Assembly: GCF_019898765.1 (NCBI RefSeq)
Contig: NZ_JAIOKB010000008.1
Location: 109,868 to 173,867, forward strand
DNA: 64,000 bases
DNA from: Sphingomonas yunnanensis
Lineage (GTDB): Bacteria; Pseudomonadota; Alphaproteobacteria; Sphingomonadales; Sphingomonadaceae
Direction of reading: 5' to 3'
The position numbers and the translations under genes are program-made. Under the pieces are notes generated by a model, which ran no database searches, was not told where the DNA came from, and saw only the letters and a program-made list of their open reading frames with translations. Positions 8,582-17,485 of the stretch are shown in pieces; the stretch's first letter is position 1; every line of letters begins with the position of its first letter.

Positions 8582-8676
8582 GTCATCCTGAACTTGTTTC
8601 AGGATCCACCTCACCGCGAGCGCATCACGCGCCGGCTGTGCGGCAGCGTAGATCCTGAAACAAGTTCAGGATGACG
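8582..8676. repeat. Family-B paired-hairpin repeat, copy 1
   Basis: The left arm GTCATCCTGAACTTGTTTCA GGATCC and the right arm GATCCTGAAACAAGTTCAGG ATGACG form an almost perfect long inverted repeat around a variable centre. The total length is 95 bp. It stands between the convergent acylase and MFS genes. Further copies are at 28644, 31108, 35664, 37978 and 55565, with the same length. Confidence 0.88.
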
Positions 8677-8714
8677 CCGAGTGGGCGACGCTTCGAGCCG
8701 GTCGCAAGCCCGAA

Positions 8715-10007
8715 CTAGCCCCTCACCTCCAGCCGCGGCACCAGCAGGTGGACCAGCAGCAGCGCCAGCAGATAGGCGCTGCCCGCCCAGACGAACACCG
8801 GCAGGTAGCTCCCCACCCGCTCCAGCACCTCGCCGACGTAGCGCGCCATGATCATCCCGCCCACCGCGCCCGCCGCGCCGCCGATCCCCATCACCGACGC
8901 GACCGAGCGCGACGGGAAGGTGTCCGACACCATCGTGTAGAGGTTGCTCGACCAGCCCTGGTGCGCCGCCGCCGCCACGCCGATGATCGCCACCGCCGCC
9001 CACAGGCTGGAGACCGTGGTGGCGAAGAAGATCGGCAGCACCAGGATCGCGCTCGCCAGCAGCGCCAGCTTGCGCCCGGCGTTGACGCTATAGCCGCGCT
9101 TGATCAGCCAGGACGAGAGCCAGCCGCCGCCGATGCTGCCGACGTCGGCGAGCAGATAGACCGCGATCAGCGGCGGGCCGAAGGTCTTGAGGTCGAGCCC
9201 GTGGCGCTTGGCGAAGAAGTCGGGCAGCCAGAACAGGAACAGGTACCACACCGGGTCGGTCATGAACTTGGCGACGACGAAGGCCCAGGTGCCGCGATGG
9301 CGGAACAGCGACGCCCAGGACGGGCGCGGCGCCGCGGCATTGAGCTCGTCGGCGTGCTGGTCCGAGGTGATATAGGCCAGCTCCTCGGGCGAGACGCGCG
9401 GGTGCTGCGCGGGCGCGCGATAGAAGGCCAGCCACGCCGCCAGCCAGGCGAAGCCGAGCAGTCCCGTGATGATGAAGGCGGCCTGCCAGCCGTAGCTGAG
9501 CGCGATCACCGGCACCACGATCGGGGTCGCGATCGCGCCGACGTTCGCGCCGGCGTTGAGGATGCCCGCGGCGAGCGCGCGCTCCTTCTTCGGGAACCAC
9601 TCGGCGACCGACTTGATCGCGGCGGGGAAGTTGGCGGACTCGCCCAGCCCCAGAGCGAAGCGCGCCAGCGCGAAGCCGCTGGGGCTGCGCACCAGCGCGT
9701 GGAACAGCGCGGCGAGGCTCCAGACCGTGATCGCGGCGGCATAGCCGATCTTCGACCCGATCCGGTCGATCACCGCGCCGCAGGCGAGCAGCCCGATCGC
9801 ATAGGCCGCCTGGAACCAGAAGACGATCATGCCGTAATCGACCTCGCTCCAGCCGAGCTCGGTCTGCAGCGTCGGCTTGAGGATGCCGATGATCTGCCGG
9901 TCGATATAGTTGATCGTGGTGGCGAAGAAGAGCAACGCGCAGATCGTCCAGCGCACGCGCCCGCGAGGCCTGACCGCCGGCGGACTCACCTCAGCTGCTG
10001 CCCTCAC
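8715..10007 (-). CDS. MFS transporter, hexuronate (ExuT-like) type
   Basis: A 430-residue inner-membrane carrier with about twelve hydrophobic segments, beginning with the RWTICALLFFATTINYIDRQ motif typical of the anion:cation symporter branch (ExuT, GudP, GarP). A conserved DRIGSKIGY loop follows between helices 2 and 3. The likely start is GTG at 10005-10007, with GGGAGG six bases upstream. It is the last gene of a minus-strand run uxuA-uxaC-uxuB-transporter, so its substrate is most likely a hexuronate entering the periplasm through the TonB receptor of the same unit. The ATG-initiated frame that extends into uxuB is not the real start. Confidence 0.88.
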   Translation of the reverse strand: MRAAAEVSPPAVRPRGRVRWTICALLFFATTINYIDRQIIGILKPTLQTELGWSEVDYGMIVFWFQAAYAIGLLACGAVIDRIGSKIGYAAAITVWSLAALFHALVRSPSGFALARFALGLGESANFPAAIKSVAEWFPKKERALAAGILNAGANVGAIATPIVVPVIALSYGWQAAFIITGLLGFAWLAAWLAFYRAPAQHPRVSPEELAYITSDQHADELNAAAPRPSWASLFRHRGTWAFVVAKFMTDPVWYLFLFWLPDFFAKRHGLDLKTFGPPLIAVYLLADVGSIGGGWLSSWLIKRGYSVNAGRKLALLASAILVLPIFFATTVSSLWAAVAIIGVAAAAHQGWSSNLYTMVSDTFPSRSVASVMGIGGAAGAVGGMIMARYVGEVLERVGSYLPVFVWAGSAYLLALLLVHLLVPRLEVRG

Positions 10008-10044
10008 TCGACCCTCCCGCGGCGGCGTGGGCCGCCCTCCCGTT

Positions 10045-11439
10045 TCAACCTTCGCGCAAACGCGCGTCGAGCGCCGCGCGGTCTTCCGCGTCGGCCTGCC
10101 AGTGATCGGCGAACAGCCCGCGCTCGCCGAACAGCGCGGCGACGATCCCGCCCTCGCCCACCTCGCGCCACAGCGCCGCGAGCCGCTCCGCCATCGGATC
10201 GTTGACCGGCGCACCGTCGCCGCGGACGTGGCGCAACCACGCCGCCAGCGCGGTCAGCGTCGCGGGACAGCGTCGGCCCGCCGCGGCACTGGCACGCAAG
10301 GTCGCGAGCCAGCGCTGCGGGATCTTCTGCGAGCCGTCCATCGCGATCTGGATGAGCGAGTGCGGCAGCGCGGGGTTGGCGAAGCGCGCGAACAATGCGT
10401 CGGCGTAGGCGCCCACATCCTGTTCCGGCGCCGGGGTGAGACTGCCCGCGGCCTCGTCGCGCATCAGCGGCTCGACGATGGCGCGGATCGTGGGATCGGC
10501 CACCGCCTGGTGGACGAACTGGTGCCCGCGCTCCAGACCGAGATAGGCGAGCGCCGAGTGCGCGCCGTTGAGCATGCGCAGCTTGGCGAACTCATAGGGC
10601 GCCACGTCGGCGACCAGCTGCGCGCCGGCGAGCTCCCAGCGCGGGCGGCGCGTCGCGAACTTGTCCTCGATCACCCATTGCATGAAGGGCTCGGTGGTCA
10701 CCGCGGCGGCGTCGTACAGGCCGATCGCGGCGGCGGTGCGCTCCAGGTCGGCGTCGCGCGCGGCGGGGACGATGCGGTCGACCATCGTCGACGGGCAGGC
10801 GCACTCCGCCTCGAACCACGCGCGCAGGCCCGGATCGGTGCGATCGAGCCAGGCACCGAGCGAGGCGGCGAGCGCGGCGCCGTTGTGCGCGAGATTGTCG
10901 CAGCTCACCAGCGTCAGGCCGCCGGCGCCGGACTGGCGCCGATCGGCCAGCGCGAGCGCGAGATGGTGGTAGATCGTGCCCCCCGCGGCCTCGACCGAGG
11001 CGACGTCGAGCGCGCCGTCTGGGCCGCGGTGATAGCCCTTCTCGGTCACGGTCAGCGTGACCAGCGACGTCGTCGGCGCGGCGAGCACCGCGCGCAGCCG
11101 CTCGCCGTCGCGCGGCGCCACCAGCATCTCGCGCAGCGCGCCGACCAGCGAGACCCGCTCGCCCGCGGCGGAGCGCTGCGTCACCGTGTAGAGCCCTTCC
11201 TGCGGCAGCAGCGCCTCGGCGACCGCCGGCGAGCGCAGCGACACACCGGTGATCGCGAAGTCGCGGTCGCCCGCCGTCATCGCCGCGTCGGTGTAGACCG
11301 CCTGATGCGCGCGGTGGAAGGCGCCGAGCCCGAGATGGACGATCCCGGTGCGCTGCGCCGCGCGATCGTAGCCGGGGCGAACCACACTGTCCGGGAGCCG
11401 GTCGACGGTGGCGGGCGACAGCCGCTCGACGCCGCTCAC
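10045..11439 (-). CDS. uxuB: Fructuronate reductase (mannitol dehydrogenase family)
   Basis: A 464-residue NAD-dependent reductase converting D-fructuronate to D-mannonate. The Rossmann part shows GIVHLGLGAFHRAHQAVYTD near the N-terminus, then the SCDNLAHNG and KLRMLNGAHSALAYLG segments carrying the active-site Lys and Asn/His of the family. The start is GTG overlapping the uxaC stop codon (GTGA), indicating translational coupling. A tagaturonate reductase (UxaB) belongs to the same family, but the neighbouring mannonate dehydratase makes fructuronate the expected substrate. Confidence 0.88.
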   Translation of the reverse strand: MSGVERLSPATVDRLPDSVVRPGYDRAAQRTGIVHLGLGAFHRAHQAVYTDAAMTAGDRDFAITGVSLRSPAVAEALLPQEGLYTVTQRSAAGERVSLVGALREMLVAPRDGERLRAVLAAPTTSLVTLTVTEKGYHRGPDGALDVASVEAAGGTIYHHLALALADRRQSGAGGLTLVSCDNLAHNGAALAASLGAWLDRTDPGLRAWFEAECACPSTMVDRIVPAARDADLERTAAAIGLYDAAAVTTEPFMQWVIEDKFATRRPRWELAGAQLVADVAPYEFAKLRMLNGAHSALAYLGLERGHQFVHQAVADPTIRAIVEPLMRDEAAGSLTPAPEQDVGAYADALFARFANPALPHSLIQIAMDGSQKIPQRWLATLRASAAAGRRCPATLTALAAWLRHVRGDGAPVNDPMAERLAALWREVGEGGIVAALFGERGLFADHWQADAEDRAALDARLREG

Positions 11440-12848
11440 AGCTTGTACGCCCGGCGCACGAGGCCGACGGTGAGGTCGCGCGCCAGCTCGGCCGCCTCCC
11501 AGTCCTCCAGCCGGTGCTCGGCGACGAGCCGCGCGAGATAGTGGCAGTCGATCCGCCGCGCGACGTCGTGGCGCGCCGGGATCGAGAGGAAGGCGCGCGT
11601 GTCGTCGTTGAACCCCGCGGTGTTGTAGAAGCCCGCGGTCTCGGTGGTCATCTCCCGATAGCGGAGCATGCCTTCCGGCGAGTCGTGGAACCACCAGGCC
11701 GGCCCCAGCCGCAGGCAGGGGTAGTGGCCCGCGAGCGGCGCCAGCTCGCGCGTGTAGGTGGTCTCGTCGAGCGTGAAGAGGATCAGCGTGAAGCGCGGAT
11801 CATTACCGACCGCGTCGAGCAGCGGCTTCATTGCTTCCACATACTCGATCCGCAGCGGGATGTCGGCGCCCTTGTCGCGGCCGTGGCTCTCGAACAGCTC
11901 ACGGTTGTGGTTGCGGTACGAGCCGGGATGAAGCTGCATCACCATCCCGTCCTCGACGCTCATCTTCGCCATCTCAGTCAGCATCTGCGCGCGGAACAGC
12001 TCGGCGTCCGCCGCGTCCCAGCGGCCGCTCCCGATGCGGCCGAACAGCGCCTCGGCCTCGCCGGCAGAGAGGTTGGCGGTGCGCGCGCTGGGGTGGCCGT
12101 GGTCGGTCGCGGTGGCACCCGCCGCGCGGAAGTCGGCGCGACGCTTGCGGTGCGCGGCGAGATAGCCCTGCCAACTCCACACATCCTCGCCGGTCAGCTC
12201 GGCGAAACGCGCCATCGCGGGCTGGAACTGCTCATGCTCGACGTCGATCACGCCGTCGGGACGGTAGGTCGTGGCGACGCGCCCGCCCCAGCCCGACTCA
12301 CGGATTCGACGGTGCGAGTCGAGCGGGTCGTCGGCGCCCTCGGTGGTGGCGAGGAACTCGATACCGAACCGGTCGAACAGCGCGCGCGCGCGAAAGGCGG
12401 GCGTGGCGAGCTGCTCGTTGATCCGGTCATAGTAGAGATCGGCAGTGCCGGCCTCGAGCGCGACGTCGAAGCCGAACACCTCGGCGAAGACATGGTCGAG
12501 CCACAGCCGCGACGGGGTGCCGCGGAACAGGTGGTAATGGTCCGCGAAGAGGCGCCACGCCGCGCGCGGGTCGGTCGCCGGCGTGCCGGCGCGCGACGGG
12601 ATGGCGAGATCGTCGAGCGCGACGCCCTGCGAGTAGAGCATGCGGAAGACGTAGTGATCGGGCGCGAGCAGCAGCTCGGTCGCGTTCTGCCAGCGCGAGT
12701 CCTCGGCGAACCAGCGCGGATCAGTGTGGCCGTGCGGGCTGACGATCGGGAGCGCGCCGATGTCGGCGTAGAGCGCGCGCGCGATGTCGCGCTGGGTCCG
12801 ATCGCTCGGGAACAGCCGGTCGGGATGGAGGCGCAGCGCGCGGGTCAT
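11436..12848 (-). CDS. uxaC: Uronate isomerase
   Basis: A 470-residue enzyme, the usual length for UxaC, which isomerises D-glucuronate to D-fructuronate and D-galacturonate to D-tagaturonate. Diagnostic stretches are LPIVSPHGHTDPRWFAED near residue 35 (the metal-binding HxH), a central WSWQGYLAAHRKRRADFRAAG, the MVMQLHPGSYRNHN segment and WWFHDSPEGMLRYRE. The ATG overlaps the stop codon of uxuA (ATGA), and its own stop codon overlaps the uxuB start, so the three genes form a tightly coupled cassette. Confidence 0.95.
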   Translation of the reverse strand: MTRALRLHPDRLFPSDRTQRDIARALYADIGALPIVSPHGHTDPRWFAEDSRWQNATELLLAPDHYVFRMLYSQGVALDDLAIPSRAGTPATDPRAAWRLFADHYHLFRGTPSRLWLDHVFAEVFGFDVALEAGTADLYYDRINEQLATPAFRARALFDRFGIEFLATTEGADDPLDSHRRIRESGWGGRVATTYRPDGVIDVEHEQFQPAMARFAELTGEDVWSWQGYLAAHRKRRADFRAAGATATDHGHPSARTANLSAGEAEALFGRIGSGRWDAADAELFRAQMLTEMAKMSVEDGMVMQLHPGSYRNHNRELFESHGRDKGADIPLRIEYVEAMKPLLDAVGNDPRFTLILFTLDETTYTRELAPLAGHYPCLRLGPAWWFHDSPEGMLRYREMTTETAGFYNTAGFNDDTRAFLSIPARHDVARRIDCHYLARLVAEHRLEDWEAAELARDLTVGLVRRAYKL

Positions 12849-14050
12849 GCCAGCGCCTCCGCGCGCGCACCGGCGAGCGCGTGGGCGATGCCGCGCTCGG
12901 CGCCGCGCAGCTCGGCGAGCCCGCGCATCCGGCCGAGCAGCGAGTAGCCGGGATTGGTCACGCGCGAGAGGTCGTCGAGCATCTGGTGTCCGTGGTCGGG
13001 GCGCATCGGGATCGAGCGATCCTCGCGCTGCTGGAGACGGTGGACCGCGGCGATCACCGCGGTCATGCCGGCGTCGCCCTCGAGGTGCGCCGCCTCGTGG
13101 AACGTTCCCCCGCGCGCGTCGCCGCTCTCGCGCTGGACCGAGCGCAGGTGGAGGAAGCCGATCCGCTCGCCGAGCCGGTCGACCATCCCCGGCAGGTCGT
13201 TGTCGGGCCGCGCCCCGAAGGAGCCAGCGCAGAAGCACAGGCCGTTGGCGCGGCTCGGCACGCGCTGGAACAGGTCGGCGACGTCGGCCTCGGTGCTCAC
13301 CACGCGTGGCAGGCCGAAGAGCGTGAAGGGCGGGTCGTCAGGGTGGACCACGAGACGCAGCCCGCGCTCCTCCGCCACCGGGCAGACCGCCTCGAGGAAG
13401 GCGACGTGGTTGGCGTGGAGCGCGGCGGCATCGACCCCATCATAGGTCGCGAGCGCCGCGCGAAAGTCCTCGATCGAGAAGCTCTCCTCGCTGCCCGGCA
13501 GACCGGCGATGATGTTGCGCTCGAGCTGGTAGCGTTCGACCTCACCCATGCCGGCGAGGCGGCGCTCGGCGCGCTCGATCACGTCGGGAGCATAGTCGCG
13601 TTCGGCGCCGTCGCGGCGGAGCAGGAAGAGGTCGAAGGCGGCGGCCGCCTCATGCTCGTAGCGCAGCGCGCGCGCGCCGTCGGGCAGTTCCCAGCCGAGA
13701 TCGGTGCGGGTCCAGTCAAGCACCGGCATGAAGTTATAGGTGACGACGCGGATCCCGGCGGCGGCGAGATGGCACAGGCTCTCGCGGTAGGCGTCGACCA
13801 GCTCGTCCCAGCGCGGTCCCCGAGTCTTGATCTCCTCGTGGATCGGCAGGCTCTCCACCACGGTCCAGCCGAGACCGGCGGCGGCGATGGTCGCGCGCCG
13901 CTCGGCGATCGCCGCCGCGCTCCAGACGGCGCCGTTGGGCACCTCGTGGAGCGCGGTGACCACCTCGGTGGCGCCGGTCTGCCGGATGTCGCGCAGCGCG
14001 ACCGGGTCGGACGGGCCGAACCAGCGCATCGTCTGCGTCATCCACCGCAT
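12845..14050 (-). CDS. uxuA: Mannonate dehydratase
   Basis: Converts D-mannonate to 2-keto-3-deoxy-D-gluconate. The start of homology, MRWFGPSDPVALRDIRQTGA, matches the N-terminus of UxuA; further conserved parts are GWTVVESLPIHEEIKTRG, VVTYNFMPVLDWTRTDL, LVVHPDDPPFTLFGLPRVVS and FLHLRSVQR. The ATG at 14048-14050 has AGGA at good spacing; the ATG at 14041 is a close alternative, and others lie upstream as far as 14104. About 60 bp separate it from the receptor gene, so transcription probably begins there. Its stop codon overlaps the uxaC start. Confidence 0.93.
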   Translation of the reverse strand: MRWMTQTMRWFGPSDPVALRDIRQTGATEVVTALHEVPNGAVWSAAAIAERRATIAAAGLGWTVVESLPIHEEIKTRGPRWDELVDAYRESLCHLAAAGIRVVTYNFMPVLDWTRTDLGWELPDGARALRYEHEAAAAFDLFLLRRDGAERDYAPDVIERAERRLAGMGEVERYQLERNIIAGLPGSEESFSIEDFRAALATYDGVDAAALHANHVAFLEAVCPVAEERGLRLVVHPDDPPFTLFGLPRVVSTEADVADLFQRVPSRANGLCFCAGSFGARPDNDLPGMVDRLGERIGFLHLRSVQRESGDARGGTFHEAAHLEGDAGMTAVIAAVHRLQQREDRSIPMRPDHGHQMLDDLSRVTNPGYSLLGRMRGLAELRGAERGIAHALAGARAEALA

Positions 14051-14111
14051 CCGCCCGTCCTGTCGCGCCATCCGCCCGCCCCCGCTGTCGCCCCGAAACA
14101 TCATCCGCGGC

Positions 14112-17100
14112 TCAGAACACGAAATTCACCGCCAGCGCAAAGGTACGGCCGAAATAGGCGGTGTAGAGCGGGTCCTTGCGCACCGTGTCGACGGTGAGGC
14201 GATTGGTCTCGTTGGTGATATTCTGCACCTCCGCGATCAGCTTCACGTTCTCGGTCAGGTTGTACGAGGCCGAGGCATCGACGAAGATCGAGCTGGCGTT
14301 CGAGGTCGAGTCCGCGTCGACCGAGCCGCTCGGCACCGCGGTGAGGAACGAGGCGCGATAGTTCACCGTCGAGCGGATGCTGAAGCGGCTGTCCTCATAA
14401 TAGAGTGTGCCGCTCGCGGTCTCGGGCGACAGGCCGACCAGCGGCGCGGTGCGCGAGAGCGTGGGCGAGATGATGTAGTTGATGTTCGACCGCACCCGCG
14501 TGAAATTGCCCAGCGCGCCGAAGTTCTTGAGGAAGCCCGGCAGGAAGGTGAAGGGCAGCTGCACGTTCGCCTCGAAGCCGCGCAGCGGGCCGCCCGGCGT
14601 GTTGTTGCTGCGCTGGACGGTGAACTGGTCGCCCGGGCGCAGCTGCGTGCCGTTGAGCAGCGAGAGCGGCAGGCCGATGTCCTGGAAGGCGACACTGGCG
14701 CTCGTCGTCTGGATGTAGGTCTCGATGTTCTTGTAGAAATACGCCACCGACAGCAGCGAGCCGGGGCGGAAATACCATTCCAGCGCGGCGTCGAACGTGT
14801 TGGCGCGGATCGGTTCGAGGAACGGGTTGCTGAACGAGGCGGTCTGGATCACCAGATTGGCCGAGCCCGAGGGGATCAGCTGGCCGTAGGCGGGGCGCGA
14901 CATCACGCGCGCCGCCGACAGGCGCGCGATCAGGTCGGGCGTGACGTCCAGTGCCAGGTTCATCGAGGGCAGCCAGTCCTCGTAGGAGCGGCTCACCTCG
15001 GAGATCACGTAGCGCGACGGGTAGGTCGACCCCGCCGGCGCGGCGGTGGTGATCGGGCCATAGGTGTCGAGGCTGGTGTGGACGTAGCGCACGCCCGCGT
15101 CGCCGCGCAGCGTCACCGGCAGAATGTCCTGCGTGTCGAACTTCACCATGGCGTAGCCGGACTTGTACTTCTCGTCGACGCCGCCGTAGGTGCCCTTGGC
15201 GCACTCGATGCTGCAATAGACGTAGCTGTCGAGCCCGACCGCGTCGCGGAACTTGTCCGGATCGACCGAGACGAAGTCCTGCAGCTGGCCGTCGAGGTTC
15301 TTGCCGATCCCCGTGGTCGTGAAGGTGATGTCCGCCAGCGAGACGCCGGCGGGCAAGGCCAACGGATTGTTGGTGGCGAGCTGGCGCTCGCGCGCGGTGT
15401 ATTTGTTGGTGCGGTACTGGCCGCCGAACTGGATGGTGAAGCCCTGCGCCGGCTTCCAGTCGCCGTTAAGCTCGAAGGTCTTGCTGACGATCGTGTTGCG
15501 GCGGATGAAGTTGGAGAGCTGGCCGCGCTGGTCGCCGTTGGCGAGTGGCGGACCGTATCGGAACAAGGTCGGATCGGTCGTGTCGATGCCGTAGCCGATC
15601 TTGGGGATGTCGGGATTGTCGCGGAAGTCGATCGACCAGTTGCGCGAGTCGTTCGAATCGATCGCCACCTGCAAGCGATTCACGTCGAGCCGCGACTCAT
15701 TGATGCCGGCCAGGCCGAACACCCGGAAGCTGTCCGAGAAGCGATGGTCGAAATTGAAGTTGGCCTGCTTATACTCGGACGTGAAGCGCTCGCTCTGCAT
15801 CTCGGAGCGCAGGTCGACGCCGTCGAACAGGCCGTGGACCAGCGAGCCGTTGTCGTCGACCTCGATCTCGCGCACCGAGGTGAGCGGCTGGCCGTTGTTC
15901 GAGATCGCGCGGCCGAACGAACGCGCGTCGAAATAGGTGTCGAGCCGGTCGACCTTGAAGCGCGAGTAGAGCCCGTCGAGCGAGATGTCGGTGTTGTCGC
16001 TCGGCTTCCACTGGAAGGTCAGCGATCCCGCGATGCGCTGCTGATCCTGGCTGCTGCGCACCGGGCGCGGCAGGCGCGGTAGATAGACGCCGCCGCCCGG
16101 TCGCCCGTTCACGCCGGTGCGGCTCATGATATAGTCATAGGCCGCCTGGGTGCCGGTGCGCGGGTTGTTGGTGCTGCAATTGTTGGCGTCCGAGCCGATC
16201 GAGGCCCCGCTCGGCTGGGTATAGCCCACGCCCGGGCTGGTCACCGCGCCGCCCTTGTAGGTGTAGCCGACGGGCGTGCAGAAGGGGAAGATCACGCCCG
16301 CGTTGGCGCTGCCGTTCGGCTGAGCGAGGCCGTAGACCGTGGTCGGCACGACATCGACCGCCGAATAGGCATATTCGTCGATCCGGCGCTTCGAATAGGC
16401 GACGCTGGCGAGCACGCCGAACGTGTCGCCGAACTGCTTGGAGACCAGCGCGGACAGGCGCGGGTCGATGTCCTTCTTGATGTCGTTGTAGATCCCGCGC
16501 GCGGTGCCGGAGACGACGAACGACTTCTTCTGGTCGAACGGCTTGGGCGCGCGCAGGTCGACGGTGGCGCCGAGCGAGCCCTCCTCGACGTCGGCGGACG
16601 TGGTCTTGCGCACCGACAGCGCCGAGAAGATCTCGGTCGGGAAGGTGACGAAGTCGAACGAGCGGCCGGTGGCGACGCCGCCGCGGATATCGCTGCCGCT
16701 GACCTGCGACACGCCCTCCATGCCGTTGATGCGGACGCGCGTGAACTGCGCGCCGAGGCCGCGCACCGAGATGTTGCGCCCCTCGCCGCCGTCGCCGCGC
16801 GACAGCGCCACGCCGGGGATGCGCTGCATCGACTCGGCGAGGTTGGAATCGGGGAACTTGCCGATGTCCTCGGCGACGATGCTGTCGACCGCGGCGGTCT
16901 CGGCACGTTTCTGGTTGAGCGCGCTGTTGAGCGAGGCGCGGAAGCCCGTGACGACGATGTCGTTGATCTGCGCCTCGCCGCCTTCCTGCACGGGCGATTG
17001 CGTGCCGTGCGCGTCGGTCGCGGGTGGCGCGGCGGGCGCGCCGGCGGAGACGACGTCGCCGGTGGCGGAGGGAGGCGGCAGGTCCTGCGGCGCGGTCTGC

Positions 17101-17183
17101 GCGGCGGCGGACCCCGCGATCAGCGCGGCCAGCGCGCTCGACGACACGAACAAGGCGCACTTCTGGCGACGGTAGATGCCCAC
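14112..17183 (-). CDS. TonB-dependent receptor of the uronate operon
   Basis: A 1023-residue outer-membrane receptor. The GTG start follows GGGAGAGGGG closely. A signal peptide ends near AAAQTAPQ; a TonB box INDIVVTG lies near residue 74; the plug domain follows (EDIGKFPDSNLAESMQRIPG, ISVRGLGAQFTRVRINGMEG); the barrel ends in an aromatic residue (LAVNFVF). The sequence type is the large alphaproteobacterial sugar receptor family (TIGR01782-like). It is the first gene of a unit with uxuA, uxaC, uxuB and an MFS transporter, so it probably imports glucuronate-containing oligosaccharides. A 13-bp palindrome that fits a FadR-type operator lies about 120 bp upstream. Confidence 0.93.
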   Translation of the reverse strand: MGIYRRQKCALFVSSSALAALIAGSAAAQTAPQDLPPPSATGDVVSAGAPAAPPATDAHGTQSPVQEGGEAQINDIVVTGFRASLNSALNQKRAETAAVDSIVAEDIGKFPDSNLAESMQRIPGVALSRGDGGEGRNISVRGLGAQFTRVRINGMEGVSQVSGSDIRGGVATGRSFDFVTFPTEIFSALSVRKTTSADVEEGSLGATVDLRAPKPFDQKKSFVVSGTARGIYNDIKKDIDPRLSALVSKQFGDTFGVLASVAYSKRRIDEYAYSAVDVVPTTVYGLAQPNGSANAGVIFPFCTPVGYTYKGGAVTSPGVGYTQPSGASIGSDANNCSTNNPRTGTQAAYDYIMSRTGVNGRPGGGVYLPRLPRPVRSSQDQQRIAGSLTFQWKPSDNTDISLDGLYSRFKVDRLDTYFDARSFGRAISNNGQPLTSVREIEVDDNGSLVHGLFDGVDLRSEMQSERFTSEYKQANFNFDHRFSDSFRVFGLAGINESRLDVNRLQVAIDSNDSRNWSIDFRDNPDIPKIGYGIDTTDPTLFRYGPPLANGDQRGQLSNFIRRNTIVSKTFELNGDWKPAQGFTIQFGGQYRTNKYTARERQLATNNPLALPAGVSLADITFTTTGIGKNLDGQLQDFVSVDPDKFRDAVGLDSYVYCSIECAKGTYGGVDEKYKSGYAMVKFDTQDILPVTLRGDAGVRYVHTSLDTYGPITTAAPAGSTYPSRYVISEVSRSYEDWLPSMNLALDVTPDLIARLSAARVMSRPAYGQLIPSGSANLVIQTASFSNPFLEPIRANTFDAALEWYFRPGSLLSVAYFYKNIETYIQTTSASVAFQDIGLPLSLLNGTQLRPGDQFTVQRSNNTPGGPLRGFEANVQLPFTFLPGFLKNFGALGNFTRVRSNINYIISPTLSRTAPLVGLSPETASGTLYYEDSRFSIRSTVNYRASFLTAVPSGSVDADSTSNASSIFVDASASYNLTENVKLIAEVQNITNETNRLTVDTVRKDPLYTAYFGRTFALAVNFVF

Positions 17184-17303
17184 ATCCCCTCTCCCAATAT
17201 GCGCACGCTCGTCTCAGGCTCGCTGTGCGCCGGTGGCGCCGCTGCCGTCTGTGCGGCATGCGGTCAATGATGGAGAGCTATCAGCTGCGAACCTGCCTGG
17301 CAA

Positions 17304-17316
17304 CTGGCCTGACCAG
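17304..17316 (-). promoter_or_regulatory. Candidate FadR/GntR operator, site 1
   Basis: On the minus strand the site reads CTGGTCAGGCCAG, matching the TGGT-N3-ACCA type of palindrome used by FadR-subfamily regulators with one changed base. It lies about 120 bp upstream of the receptor start. Its core TGGTCAGGCCA differs by one base from site 2 at 18358-18368. Confidence 0.5.
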
Positions 17317-17340
17317 ATTGTAGGAAAACAACTGTTTGAT

Positions 17341-17473
17341 CCTCCCCGTAAGGCAGGGAGAGGGACCAGCCGAAGGCTGGTGGAGGGGGGCTTCCGCGGG
17401 CGCTGCGTGCGGTGGAGAGCCCCCTCCACCACCGCGCTATCGCGCGGCGGTCTCCCTTCGCGTGCCGGGGAGG
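17341..17473. repeat. Family-C palindromic repeat
   Basis: The element is bounded by CCTCCCCG and CGGGGAGG and has nested inverted parts: GGGAGA...TCTCCC, ACCAGCCGAAGGCTGGT and GGTGGAGGGGG...CCCCCTCCACC. It lies directly downstream of the GntR-type regulator gene. Only one copy is seen in the window. Confidence 0.7.
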
Positions 17474-17485
17474 AGCCTGGTCGCC

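Larger units (their letters stand above)
17184..17485. other. Promoter and repeat region between receptor and regulator genes
   Basis: The stretch holds the upstream region of the uronate operon, with the operator-like palindrome at 17304-17316, and a large palindromic repeat at 17341-17473 directly after the regulator gene. No coding region is supported here. Confidence 0.6.

Noticed and set aside
6247..8586. Very long open frame antisense to the penicillin acylase gene
   Set aside because: Its composition is Arg/Gly/Ala/Val-rich with no domain; it mirrors the real gene, a usual effect of high GC at third codon positions. The same holds for the long antisense frames at 18314-22012 (minus), 38443-40728 (plus), 43391-45238 (minus) and 59676-62258 (plus).
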